A stretch of 18,513 nucleotides of DNA from Lachnospiraceae bacterium UBA3711 (GTDB lineage Bacteria > Bacillota > Clostridia > Lachnospirales > Lachnospiraceae). The notes under the pieces were generated by a model. That model saw only the letters and a list, made by a program, of their open reading frames with translations. It did not search any database and had not been told where the DNA came from. Location of the stretch: NCBI GenBank assembly GCA_002371345.1, contig DFHY01000079.1, positions 1 through 18,513 of the forward strand, given 5' to 3'. Shown one piece after another: positions 8,360-17,400 of the stretch (the first letter of the stretch is position 1; each line of letters opens with the position of its first letter). The translations under genes were made by a program, and so were the position numbers.

Positions 8360-8728
8360 ATGACGCTGCAGGAATTATACCGGAATATCGGAGGCAGTTA
8401 CGAACAGGCTGCACGTGTTCTCAGAATAGATAAGCTGATCGACAAGCATATCAGGAAGTTCACGAAGAACCAGGTTGTGGAGAAGCTGCTTGACGCAGGT
8501 AAGAGACGGGATCCGGCGGAGATGTTCGACTGTGCCCATGCCATGAAGGGAGTGTGCGCGAATCTCGGACTCAACGAGATGTCCGATCTGGCTGCAGAAC
8601 TGGCTGATGAGTATCGTGAAGGAAATGCGCGCCGGCTGAGTGATGAAGAGGTGGGCGCGAGGCTGGAGCTTATAGAGCAGAAGTACAGAAAGGCAGCAGG
8701 GGAGATCCTTAAGTACGAAGAAGGCTGA
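8360..8728 (+). CDS. HPt (histidine phosphotransfer) domain protein
   Basis: This 122-aa soluble helical protein consists of a single HPt domain. The motif AHAMKGVCANLGL contains the expected phosphoacceptor histidine (His60) in the HxxKGxxxxLG pattern. Such proteins shuttle phosphate between the receiver of a hybrid kinase and a separate response regulator. It lies 25 bases after the REC-EAL gene and 38 bases before the permease-kinase fusion. It is the only HPt in the window, so it could relay phosphate from either hybrid kinase to the REC domain of either EAL protein. That pairing is inference. The longer reading from 8342 adds six residues and is less likely. Confidence 0.9.
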   Translation: MTLQELYRNIGGSYEQAARVLRIDKLIDKHIRKFTKNQVVEKLLDAGKRRDPAEMFDCAHAMKGVCANLGLNEMSDLAAELADEYREGNARRLSDEEVGARLELIEQKYRKAAGEILKYEEG

Positions 8729-8766
8729 CGCCAGCATCAATACATAGATCCAGAGGATATAAGCTG

Positions 8767-11700
8767 ATGGTGCAAAATGAGGAAAACCAAATAAATCAGA
8801 AGGGGGGCCGCTATCTGACATCTGCCGGCGCGTGGGCGCTCGCTTTCGGCTGCAGTGTCGGATGGGGGGCCTTTGTCATGCCGGGAAGCACATTTCTGCC
8901 TATCGCAGGACCTGCCGGCACCGCGCTGGGCATAGCGCTGGGCGCGCTGGTTATGCTTGTCATCGCGGTTAATTATCATTATCTGATGAACCGCTGTCCT
9001 GACAGCGGCGGAACATATTCTTATACCCGCAGCAGCTTCGGATATGACCATGGTTTTCTCAGTGCGTGGTTTCTGATCCTGACATACATTGCCATCATAT
9101 GGGCGAATGCAACCGCGCTGCCGCTGATCGCCAGAACCCTGCTCGGCGGAACGTTCCAGTTTGGCTTTGACTATGAGATCGCCGGATTCCACATCTATAT
9201 GGGTGAGATAATGGTGGCGGCGGGCTCTCTTGTCATTGCGGCTTTCATATGTATGCACAGACGCCTGTCACAGTTTATTCAGATCGTGACTTCAGTTCTG
9301 CTGCTTGCCGGAGTCTTTATCTGCCTTGCCGCCGCCCTTGCGCGGCTTGACGGCGGACTGTCCGCGATACAGCCGTCATATACACCCAGTCACGGCAGGG
9401 CAGGAAGCATTTTCACTATCTTTGCCCTGGCTCCGTGGGCCTTTGTAGGGTTTGAGTCAATCTCCCATTCGGCGGGTGAGGCGAAGTTTTCCCTGAAGCG
9501 CTCATTCGGGATAATGGCCTCAGCTCTTGTGGCGGCCGCGGCCGCTTATATAGCGCTCGGTGTTCTGGCTGCCGCCGCGCAGCCGGAGGGCAGCAGCTCA
9601 TGGGTCGAATACGTCGCGAACCTGGAGAAGTACTCAGGTGTTGAATCCCAGCCGACATTCTTTGCCGCGAAGTCGGCGCTCGGCCGTGCCGGGGCGGCTA
9701 TCTTGGGCGTTGCCGCTCTGTGCGGTATCCTGACGGGCCTGATAGGCCATTATATCGCGCTCAGCAGACTGCTGTCCGCTCTTGCCGAGGATAAGATGAT
9801 TCCGGAATGGATCGGCAGACATGACGGGAGAGGTGTTCCGAGGAACGCGATCCTGATTATCATGGGAATCTCGGTTGTCCTCCCGTTCTTTGGGAGAACC
9901 GCGATAAGCTGGATAGTTGACGTTACGACAGTCGGAGCCACCATCGCGTACGCATTTACCGCGGCATCGGCCCTGAGGACTGCCAGACGCGAGAAGAGCC
10001 GGCTGATGATGGCGACGGGATTCCTGGGGCTTATCATATCGGTGCTGTTCGCGCTTGAATTCCTTATTCCGAATATCACTTCAGTCAAAACGCTGTCAAC
10101 GGAGTCATACCTCATCCTGGCAGCCTGGGGAATACTCGGTTTTGTCGTATTCAGGCTGCTGCTTGCCCGCGACAGGCAGCGGAGGATGGGACGTTCGATC
10201 GTAGCCTGGGTTGTACTGCTGGGACTTATCATTTTTACCTCAAGTGTCTGGATGCGTCAGACGGCGGTGTCCTCCGTGGAGCAGACCGTTACAAGGCTTG
10301 AATCTGATGATGACGCGGAATTCGAAATATCCGACGCGCTTGATGAGGTAGACCGCTCGATCAATGTGAGCACGATGATACAGACAGTGCTTATAATCGC
10401 AGCGCTGCTCATACTTCTTGACATTTACTCCCATATGCAGAAGAGGGAGAAGCAGATTGAGGTCGAGAAGGCTCTGGCTGAGGAGAGCAGCCGTGCCAAG
10501 ACCAGCTTTCTTTCCAATATGAGCCACGAGATCAGGACGCCGATGAACGCGATCATCGGACTTGACAATCTGGCTCTCAGGGATCCGGATCTTACTCCCA
10601 GGACGAGGGAGCATCTTGAGAAGATCGGATCGAGCGCCAGGCATCTGCTCGGTCTCATCAACGATATTCTGGATATGAGCCGTATTGAGTCCGGCAGGAT
10701 GGTGCTTAAGAATGAGGAGTTCTCCTTCAGGGAGTTTCTGGATCAGATCAATATTATCATCAACGGCCAGTGCCAGGACAAGGGGCTGAACTATGAGTGC
10801 CGGATTATCGGCAGCGTCAGTGATTATTACTACGGTGACGATATGAAGCTCAAGCAGGTGCTGATCAATATTCTGGGCAATTCCGTGAAGTTCACTGAAG
10901 CGCCGGGAGATGTGACTCTTACGGTTGAGCAGCTGAGCAGATCTGACGACATGTGTACGATGCGCTTCATTATGAAGGACACAGGCATCGGAATGGACGA
11001 AGAGTTTATTCCGAAGATCTTCGAGGCATTTTCACAGGAGGACGCGACATCGACCAACAGGTATGGAGGCAGCGGCCTCGGCATGTCCATTACGAACAAC
11101 TTTGTTCAGATGATGGACGGCAGGATCGATGTCAGCAGCAAGAAGGGCGCCGGGTCTACGTTTACCGTCACTCTTGCCCTCAGGGCATCGGAGCGCAGTG
11201 CCAGCTCTGATCACACACTTGTGCTGCCGGGGAACATGCGGGCGATGGTCGTGGACGATGACGAGATTGCCTGCGAGCACACCCAGGTCGTGCTGCGTAC
11301 ACTCGGCATTGAGGCGGACACATATACAGATCCGGGCAGGGCGCTGTCTGTGCTTCATGAAAGCTATGACAGGGGCGAGGCGTACGGCCTGCTCCTCACG
11401 GATTACAAGATGCCTGACATGAACGGACTGGAGCTTGTCCGCATCGTCCGCTCATTTGATGAAGGAAAGACAGCAGTGATAATGCTGACCGGCTATAACT
11501 GGGATATTATCGATGATGAAGCCCGGGAAGGCGGCGTGGATGGTATACTGGCCAAGCCTTTGTTCTCGGACAGCCTGCTCAGGGTTATCGACTCAGTGCT
11601 GCTGAGGAAAGGAGGCTTAGTGCCTGACGCGGAGGAAGCCGAAGCAGTATCGGAGGAGGAGAAAGAGCAGATCCTTGGCGGCAGAAGGATTCTGATGGCT

Positions 11701-12084
11701 GAGGATGTTGATCAGAACGCGGAGATTCTTGAGGACCTGCTTGACCTTGAGGAGATGACAGCCGTGAGGGCGCAGAACGGCGAGATAGCCGTCAGGATCT
11801 TCTCGGAGAGCGAGGTGGGTTATTTCGACGCGATACTTATGGATGTGAGGATGCCGGTCATGGACGGACTCACAGCCACACAGATGATCCGCGGGATGGA
11901 CCGCGCCGACGCGAAGACGGTGCCGATTATAGCCATGACCGCGAACGTCTTTGATGAGGACGTGGAGCGCTCACTCAAGGCCGGTATGGACGCGCACCTG
12001 TCCAAGCCGATAGAGCCGGAGAAGATGTACGAGACGATGGCGCAGCTGATATCCAAGCGGAGTATGGCAGAACTGGAGAGTTGA
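8767..12084 (+). CDS. APC-superfamily permease fused to hybrid histidine kinase with two receivers
   Basis: This 1105-aa protein joins a transporter to a sensor kinase. Residues ~15-460 form a 12-helix APC-type core: an unwound first helix (GCSVGWGAFVMPG), the family motif PDSGGTYSYTRSSFG, and helix 6 with APWAFVGFESISH. Two further helices (about 478-496 and 537-556) flank an acidic loop of about 40 residues. The basic stretches around them place the loop outside and the C-terminus inside. HisKA follows with His587 in MSHEIRTPMN, then the ATPase domain with NILGNSVKFT, DTGIGM (from 738) and GGSGLG (767-772). Receiver 1 has Asp879 in LLTDYKMPDMNG; receiver 2 has Asp1026 in LMDVRMP. All key phosphorelay residues are present. 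The plan recalls CbrA, a Na+/solute-symporter-kinase fusion, but with an APC core. It abuts the dipeptidase gene, whose ATG directly follows its TGA. Ligand unknown; an amino acid is likely. Confidence 0.9.
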   Translation: MVQNEENQINQKGGRYLTSAGAWALAFGCSVGWGAFVMPGSTFLPIAGPAGTALGIALGALVMLVIAVNYHYLMNRCPDSGGTYSYTRSSFGYDHGFLSAWFLILTYIAIIWANATALPLIARTLLGGTFQFGFDYEIAGFHIYMGEIMVAAGSLVIAAFICMHRRLSQFIQIVTSVLLLAGVFICLAAALARLDGGLSAIQPSYTPSHGRAGSIFTIFALAPWAFVGFESISHSAGEAKFSLKRSFGIMASALVAAAAAYIALGVLAAAAQPEGSSSWVEYVANLEKYSGVESQPTFFAAKSALGRAGAAILGVAALCGILTGLIGHYIALSRLLSALAEDKMIPEWIGRHDGRGVPRNAILIIMGISVVLPFFGRTAISWIVDVTTVGATIAYAFTAASALRTARREKSRLMMATGFLGLIISVLFALEFLIPNITSVKTLSTESYLILAAWGILGFVVFRLLLARDRQRRMGRSIVAWVVLLGLIIFTSSVWMRQTAVSSVEQTVTRLESDDDAEFEISDALDEVDRSINVSTMIQTVLIIAALLILLDIYSHMQKREKQIEVEKALAEESSRAKTSFLSNMSHEIRTPMNAIIGLDNLALRDPDLTPRTREHLEKIGSSARHLLGLINDILDMSRIESGRMVLKNEEFSFREFLDQINIIINGQCQDKGLNYECRIIGSVSDYYYGDDMKLKQVLINILGNSVKFTEAPGDVTLTVEQLSRSDDMCTMRFIMKDTGIGMDEEFIPKIFEAFSQEDATSTNRYGGSGLGMSITNNFVQMMDGRIDVSSKKGAGSTFTVTLALRASERSASSDHTLVLPGNMRAMVVDDDEIACEHTQVVLRTLGIEADTYTDPGRALSVLHESYDRGEAYGLLLTDYKMPDMNGLELVRIVRSFDEGKTAVIMLTGYNWDIIDDEAREGGVDGILAKPLFSDSLLRVIDSVLLRKGGLVPDAEEAEAVSEEEKEQILGGRRILMAEDVDQNAEILEDLLDLEEMTAVRAQNGEIAVRIFSESEVGYFDAILMDVRMPVMDGLTATQMIRGMDRADAKTVPIIAMTANVFDEDVERSLKAGMDAHLSKPIEPEKMYETMAQLISKRSMAELES

Positions 12085-12741
12085 ATGAGAGCTGATTATA
12101 AGAACGAGAGGATGGATCCGACGGGATTTGTAATCCTGGCGGATTACGTTCCCGGCATAATACAGGAGATTCGGTATTATTCCACCTATAATTTCATTGG
12201 TGACAGGATAGACGGCTACGAGGAGCCGTGCGCCCTGCTCACGAAGGAAGCGGCAAGGGCTCTGAAGGCAGTCAGCGGTGAGCTGAACGTGCAGGGCTAC
12301 CGAATGAAGATATTCGACGCTTACCGGCCATCGTGCGCGGTAAAGCATTTTGTGCTGTGGGGTATAGAGGACCAGGATCAGCGCATGAAGCCGTTCTTTT
12401 ACCCGGAGCTGGAGAAGGAGGAACTCTTCGCGAGAGGGTATATCGCGAAGCAGTCGAGCCACAGCAGGGGAAGTACTGTAGACCTCACTCTTTTGGACAT
12501 GAAGACAGGCAGGGAAGTGGATATGGGCGGTCCTTTCGATCTGTTCAGCGAGGTATCGCACCCTGACTATAAGGGAATCACTCAGGAGCAGTATGAAAAC
12601 CGTATGTTCCTTCAGCGGATGATGGTTCGCGGGGGATTTGTTCCGATTGACTGCGAGTGGTGGCATTTTACACTGGAGCGGGAGCCGTATCCGGATACTT
12701 ATTTTGAATTTCCGGTGTCGGCTGAATACCTCAGGAGATAG
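12085..12741 (+). CDS. D-Ala-D-Ala dipeptidase, VanX/DdpX family (peptidase M15D)
   Basis: This 218-aa zinc peptidase should hydrolyse D-alanyl-D-alanine to free D-alanine. The family's active-site residues are visible: SSHSRGSTVD supplies zinc ligands His126 and Asp133, and EWWHF supplies catalytic Glu191 and ligand His194. Arg81 in DAYRP matches the conserved VanX arginine. No signal peptide is present, so it acts in the cytoplasm. The length is close to VanX. The ATG directly follows the stop of the permease-kinase gene, and GGAGAG is 4 bases upstream, so translation is probably coupled. No vanH- or vanA-type ligase gene is nearby. A catabolic or peptidoglycan-recycling role is therefore more likely than glycopeptide resistance. 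A related D,D-dipeptide substrate is possible. Confidence 0.9.
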   Translation: MRADYKNERMDPTGFVILADYVPGIIQEIRYYSTYNFIGDRIDGYEEPCALLTKEAARALKAVSGELNVQGYRMKIFDAYRPSCAVKHFVLWGIEDQDQRMKPFFYPELEKEELFARGYIAKQSSHSRGSTVDLTLLDMKTGREVDMGGPFDLFSEVSHPDYKGITQEQYENRMFLQRMMVRGGFVPIDCEWWHFTLEREPYPDTYFEFPVSAEYLRR

Positions 12742-12758
12742 AAAGGAACAAAGCTCAT

Positions 12759-14270
12759 ATGTATGAGATCATGAGCGCGGATGAGGCGATCCGCCTGATC
12801 CGCGACGGGGACTGTATCTGCGTTAATTCATTTGTCGGGATCGAGAATCCGGTCGAGCTGCATGAGGCGATCTACCGGCGGTACCAGAGGATGCAGTCGC
12901 CGAATCATCTGACGATAGTTTCCAGCGCCGGCTTCGGCGTCTGGGATGAGAGGCGCAACGCGGAAGGGTATATCCGCGAGGGAGCCGTGGACCGTCTGAT
13001 CTGCGGCCATTTCGGCGCCATGCCGAGCACCAAGAAGATTGTTATGGAGGACAGGTTTGAGGCATACAACCTTCCGCTCGGGTGCATCTCACACGCGATT
13101 CGCGCGCAGGCAGGAGGCCTGCCCGGCGCGCTGTCCAAGGTCGGGCTGGATATCTTCGTGGATCCGAGAAATGAAGGCCCGGGCATCAACCGTCTGTCGA
13201 TTGACGATTCGTTCGTAAAATATGTGGAGGTCGACGGGGAAGAATTTCTTTATTATAAGATCCCGAAGCTGACGGTTGCTCTGATCAAGGGGACGGCAGC
13301 GGACAGGAAGGGCAATATCACTTTCGACGATATGTATATGTCCGGGGACGCGCTCTCGATATGCCAGGCAGTGAAGGCGAACCACGGGAAGGTCATCGTC
13401 CAGGTCGACAGGCTGGTAAATGTCCCGTCCCGCCCGAGAAACGCGATCATTCCGGGCTGTCTTGTTGACGCGATAGTGGTGGTGGAGCCGGAGAAGAGGA
13501 ATGACGCTCTGGCGGCGCTCACGGGAAGCTTCGAGATATCGTACGAGGAGTGGAGCGGATGGAATGACAGGATAGACGCTGCCTCCAACCGCAGGGTCAG
13601 AAATGACGCGATCGGGAACATCATCGGGCGCCGCGCGGCCGCGGAGCTCCGGATGGACGATATCGTGAACATAGGCATAGGCCTGCCCGAGATGGTGACG
13701 CGGCATGCCAGGAAGATAGGCATGCTGGACAACATAACCCTGACGGTCGAATCGGGCAGTATGGGCGGCTTCCCTGTATCGGGAGAGTACTTCGGCGCGG
13801 TGATCGGGGCTGCCTCTGTAAATGACATGGCCAACCAGTTTGACATGTATGACAACGGCGGGCTTGACGTCTGCTTCATGGGAGCCGTTGAGGTCGACGC
13901 CGAGGGCAATGTTAACGCGCACAGAAGTGACGGAGCCTTCGCCGGGATAGGCGGATTTGCAAACATAACCGCCAAAACGCCGACAGTCGTGTTCTGCATG
14001 AGCTTCTCCGCCAAAGGACTTGAGGTATCGCAGAAGAAGGGCATAGTGACAATCGAGAAAGAGGGTGAGATCCCAAAGTTTGTCGAGAAGGTCCGCTCCA
14101 TTAGCTTCTCAGCTAAGCGCGCAATCAAGAACGGCCAGAAGGTACTCTATGTGACGGAGCGGTGTGTTTTCAGGCTGACACCGAGGGGACTTAAGCTGAT
14201 TGAAGCTTACCCGGGTATCGATGTGAAGAAAGATATACTGGACAGGCTTCCTTTTGAGGTGGAGATGTAA
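12759..14270 (+). CDS. Family I CoA-transferase, propionate/acetate/acetoacetate type (Pct/YdiF-like)
   Basis: This 503-aa protein is a fused alpha-beta CoA-transferase that moves CoA between a short-chain acyl-CoA and a free acid such as acetate or propionate. The N-terminal half has the GCISHAIRAQAGGLPG region. The C-terminal half begins near 290 and contains GIGLPEMV and the VESG motif with the likely catalytic glutamate Glu331, followed by GSMGG. Length fits single-chain Pct/YdiF enzymes rather than two-subunit AtoAD types. AAGGAA lies 10 bases before the ATG and the gene is 17 bases after the dipeptidase, so the two are probably co-transcribed. In amino-acid fermenters such enzymes feed alanine or lactate carbon into propionate or acetate routes, but the substrate pair cannot be told from the sequence. 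Confidence 0.88.
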   Translation: MYEIMSADEAIRLIRDGDCICVNSFVGIENPVELHEAIYRRYQRMQSPNHLTIVSSAGFGVWDERRNAEGYIREGAVDRLICGHFGAMPSTKKIVMEDRFEAYNLPLGCISHAIRAQAGGLPGALSKVGLDIFVDPRNEGPGINRLSIDDSFVKYVEVDGEEFLYYKIPKLTVALIKGTAADRKGNITFDDMYMSGDALSICQAVKANHGKVIVQVDRLVNVPSRPRNAIIPGCLVDAIVVVEPEKRNDALAALTGSFEISYEEWSGWNDRIDAASNRRVRNDAIGNIIGRRAAAELRMDDIVNIGIGLPEMVTRHARKIGMLDNITLTVESGSMGGFPVSGEYFGAVIGAASVNDMANQFDMYDNGGLDVCFMGAVEVDAEGNVNAHRSDGAFAGIGGFANITAKTPTVVFCMSFSAKGLEVSQKKGIVTIEKEGEIPKFVEKVRSISFSAKRAIKNGQKVLYVTERCVFRLTPRGLKLIEAYPGIDVKKDILDRLPFEVEM

Positions 14271-14282
14271 CATTCCAGACAT

Positions 14283-14329
14283 GAGGGCTTTGTTACAGAT
14301 CTTCTGCAGCAAACGGGAAAGGCCTCTTT
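14283..14329 (+). terminator. Possible imperfect hairpin terminator after the CoA-transferase gene
   Basis: GAGGGCTTT (14283-14291) can pair with AAAGGCCTC (14318-14326) with one mismatch, and the sequence just after is T-rich (TTTACTTT). The loop is long (26 bases), so the signal is weak. An overlapping alternative pairing (GCAGCA near 14306 with TGCTGC near 14341) competes with it. The site lies just after the stop codon in the only sizeable gap of the right half, where a transcript end would be expected. Confidence 0.35.
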
Positions 14330-14395
14330 ACTTTGCCGTCTGCTGCGCCGGATTGGCGGCTGATCTTTAAACAGCCGGGATAGAAAAACAATGGT

Positions 14396-14454
14396 AACTA
14401 TTCACCACCCACATTGCTCAGGACATTTCGTTTTTTTCGCTGTGTTGAATAGTT
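14396..14454. repeat. 13-bp inverted repeat upstream of the permease-GGDEF-EAL gene
   Basis: AACTATTCACCAC (14396-14408) is the inverted match of GTGTTGAATAGTT (14442-14454). Twelve of 13 positions agree, including 9 in an unbroken run. The 33 bases between the arms include a run of seven T (14430-14437 region). The right arm ends 10 bases before the GGAGG ribosome binding site of the next gene. It could be a paired operator or a stem-loop in the leader. No convincing promoter was found in this gap. Confidence 0.6.
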
Positions 14455-14478
14455 TATAGATAGTGGAGGATCAACGAT

Positions 14479-17400
14479 ATGAACAACGGGAACAAACTGA
14501 GGAAGTATCTGTCTCCGGCCGGGGTGTGGGCATTTGCCATAGGAACATCTGTCGGCTGGGGCTCTCTGGTGGTGACAAGCAGTACATATCTGGCGCAGGC
14601 AGGGCCTGCCGGCAGCGTACTGGGGCTGGCCGCAGGCGCGCTGGTTATGCTGGTAATATGCCGTAATTATTCGTACATGGTGAATTATTGTCCGGAGGCG
14701 GGAGGAGCCTACAGCTTCGTGCGTGACTGCTTCGGATATGACTACGGGTTCATTACCGCGTGGTTTCTGGCTTTAACCTACTTTGCCATGCTGTGGGCGA
14801 ACGCTACAGCTCTTCCCCTGTTCGGACGGATATTCATGGGCAATATCTTCCGGGTCGGAAAGCTGTATACAGTATTCGGCTATGACGTATATATCGGCGA
14901 GGCTTTGCTGTCCATCGCGGCGCTTCTCATTGTCGGAGCCCTGTGCGCGAAGGCACAGAGAGCCGCGGCGGTTTTGATGGCAGTGCTGGTCTGCCTGTTC
15001 TCGGCAGGGATTACGGTGTGTTTTATCGGAGCGGCCGCGGGAGGGCATGCCTCCATGAGCCCGGCATTTGTCCCGGATACGGCGGCGCTCGGGCAGATCG
15101 TCAGGATCGCGATCATCTCTCCGTGGGCTTTCATCGGCTTTGAGAGCATCTCTCACGGGGCTGAGGAGTTTTCGTTCGATCATAGGAAGACGCACCGTAT
15201 TCTTGTGATAAGCGTCCTTACAACCCTGGCGCTTTATGTGATGGTAACCCTGCTGTCGGTTACCGCTTACCCGCCGGAATACGCGAACTGGCTGGAGTAT
15301 ATCAGGGATCTGGACAGCCTTGAGGGGCTGAAGGCTCTTCCTGCGTTTTACGCGGCAGACCATTATCTCGGAGCATTCGGCGTAGTTATTCTGGAGCTGT
15401 CGCTTCTCGCGCTGGTATTAACAAGCCTGATCGGAAACATTTCGGCCCTGAGCCGGCTGACCTTCTCGATGTCGAGAGACGGCATCATGCCGGAGAAGTT
15501 CTTCAGGCTCAGCAGCAGCGGAACACCGTCGAACGCGGTTTTCTTCGTAGTATTGCTATCGTGTATTGTTCCGTTTGCCGGCAGAACCGCCATCGGATGG
15601 ATTGTGGATGTTACTACCATAGGCGCGGTACTGATCTACGGAGTGGTATCCGCCGCGAACGCGGCAGCGGGGAAGCGCACGGATGACAGGAGGACCAAAT
15701 GGTTCGGCTATACAGGCGTGTTTCTTATGATTGTATTCGCGGCCTGTATATTTCTTCCTAATCTTGTCGCGAAGGGAACACTGGCGACGGAGACGTATGT
15801 CCTGTTTATTGTATGGAGCGTTCTGGGATTCCTGTTCTTCAGAAGGATACTTCACAAAGACAGGGAGAAGCGTTTCGGCAATTCCATCATTGTATGGGTC
15901 GCACTTCTGGCTCTCGTGCTTATGTTCGCGCTGATCTGGATGCGCCAGTCCATGATCATGTCAAATGACAGGGTGAGGCAGAACATAGAGAACTATTACG
16001 GGCAGGTTGAGAACCTTTCCGATGACAGAATAGACGATGAGGAGTATGTCGAGGATCAGATGCGCCGCCTTGAGCTGGAGGATACCCGGACCATGCTCAT
16101 GGCTGTCGGGATGTTTGTATTCGCTCTTGTGATCGTGCTCAACAATCATTTCTATATGAGCAAGCGGTCGAAGGAAAATGAGCATCTGGCGAACACCGAT
16201 CCGATGACAGGGGTTAAGAACAAGCATGCCTATATGATGAGGGAGAAGTACCTTGACGATCAGATCCGTGACGGAAAGGCGCCGGACTTCGCGATAGCGG
16301 TATGTGACGTTAACGGCCTGAAGAAGATAAACGATACATATGGGCACAAGGCCGGAGACGACTATATCCGCGCCGCCTGCAAGATGGTATGTGAGATATA
16401 CCAGCATTCTCCCGTGTACAGGATCGGGGGCGATGAGTTCGTTGTGATCCTGACAGGACGGGACCATGGGGTGCGGAATGAGCTGAGGCAGCTGATGCAC
16501 GACCTGTCGGTTAAGCATATAGGCTCGGATGAGGTGGTGATATCCGTCGGCATGTCGGATTACCGCCCGGGTGAAGATGCCGGCGCACATGATGTGTTCG
16601 AGCGGGCGGACAGTAGGATGTATGAGGAGAAGATGCTGCTGAAGAGCCTGGGTTCTGTTACAAGGGATGAGGAGAGCGACGCCGGCGAGGCGGCAAAGGA
16701 TGATTCCGCGAAGGATCAGATCATCAACGTCAGAAGAAAGCTGCTCATAGTAGAGGATGAGCCTGTCAACAGGATGATGCTCGGAAATGTCCTTGAGGAT
16801 GGATACGACATCATGTACGCGTCTGACGGGCTCGAGGCGATACGCCGGATAAGAGAAAGCAAGGATGAGCTTGCCCTGATCCTGCTTGATCTCAATCTTC
16901 CGCTGAAGAACGGAATCAGCATCCTGAAGGATATGAGAAATGATCCGGAGCTGAAGTCTATTCCCGTCATTGTCATGACCGCCGACCAGGAGGCTGAGGT
17001 AGAGTGCCTGAAGCTTGGAGCGATGGATTTCATACCCAAGCCTTATCCATCTCCTGAGATCGTCATGGCGCGTGTCGATAAGTGCATAGAGCTGTCGGAA
17101 GATAAGGACATCATTCAGTCTACGGAGAGAGACAGCCTGACCAGCCTGTTCAATATTGACTACTTCATGCGCTATGTGAAGATGTATGACCAGCATTACT
17201 GGGATAAGAGCATGGATGCTGTTGTCATAGATGTCAATCATTTCCATATGATTAATGAGCGTTTCGGAAGGGCATACGGTGACAGTGTGCTTGCCTCGGT
17301 CGGTATGCAGATCAGAAGATTCGCGAGGGGGATCGGAGGCGTGGCATGCCGCCGCGGAGCAGATGCTTTCCTCCTCTACTGCCCGTCCCAGGATGATTAT

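Noticed and set aside
12085..12741. Part of a vancomycin-resistance cluster
   Set aside because: Only the VanX-like dipeptidase is present; no VanH dehydrogenase, VanA/B ligase or VanRS pair lies next to it, and the kinases here do not match VanS context.
15961..17247. 428-codon minus-strand open frame
   Set aside because: It is antisense to the GGDEF and receiver part of the 1311-aa protein; the sense frame carries all catalytic motifs.
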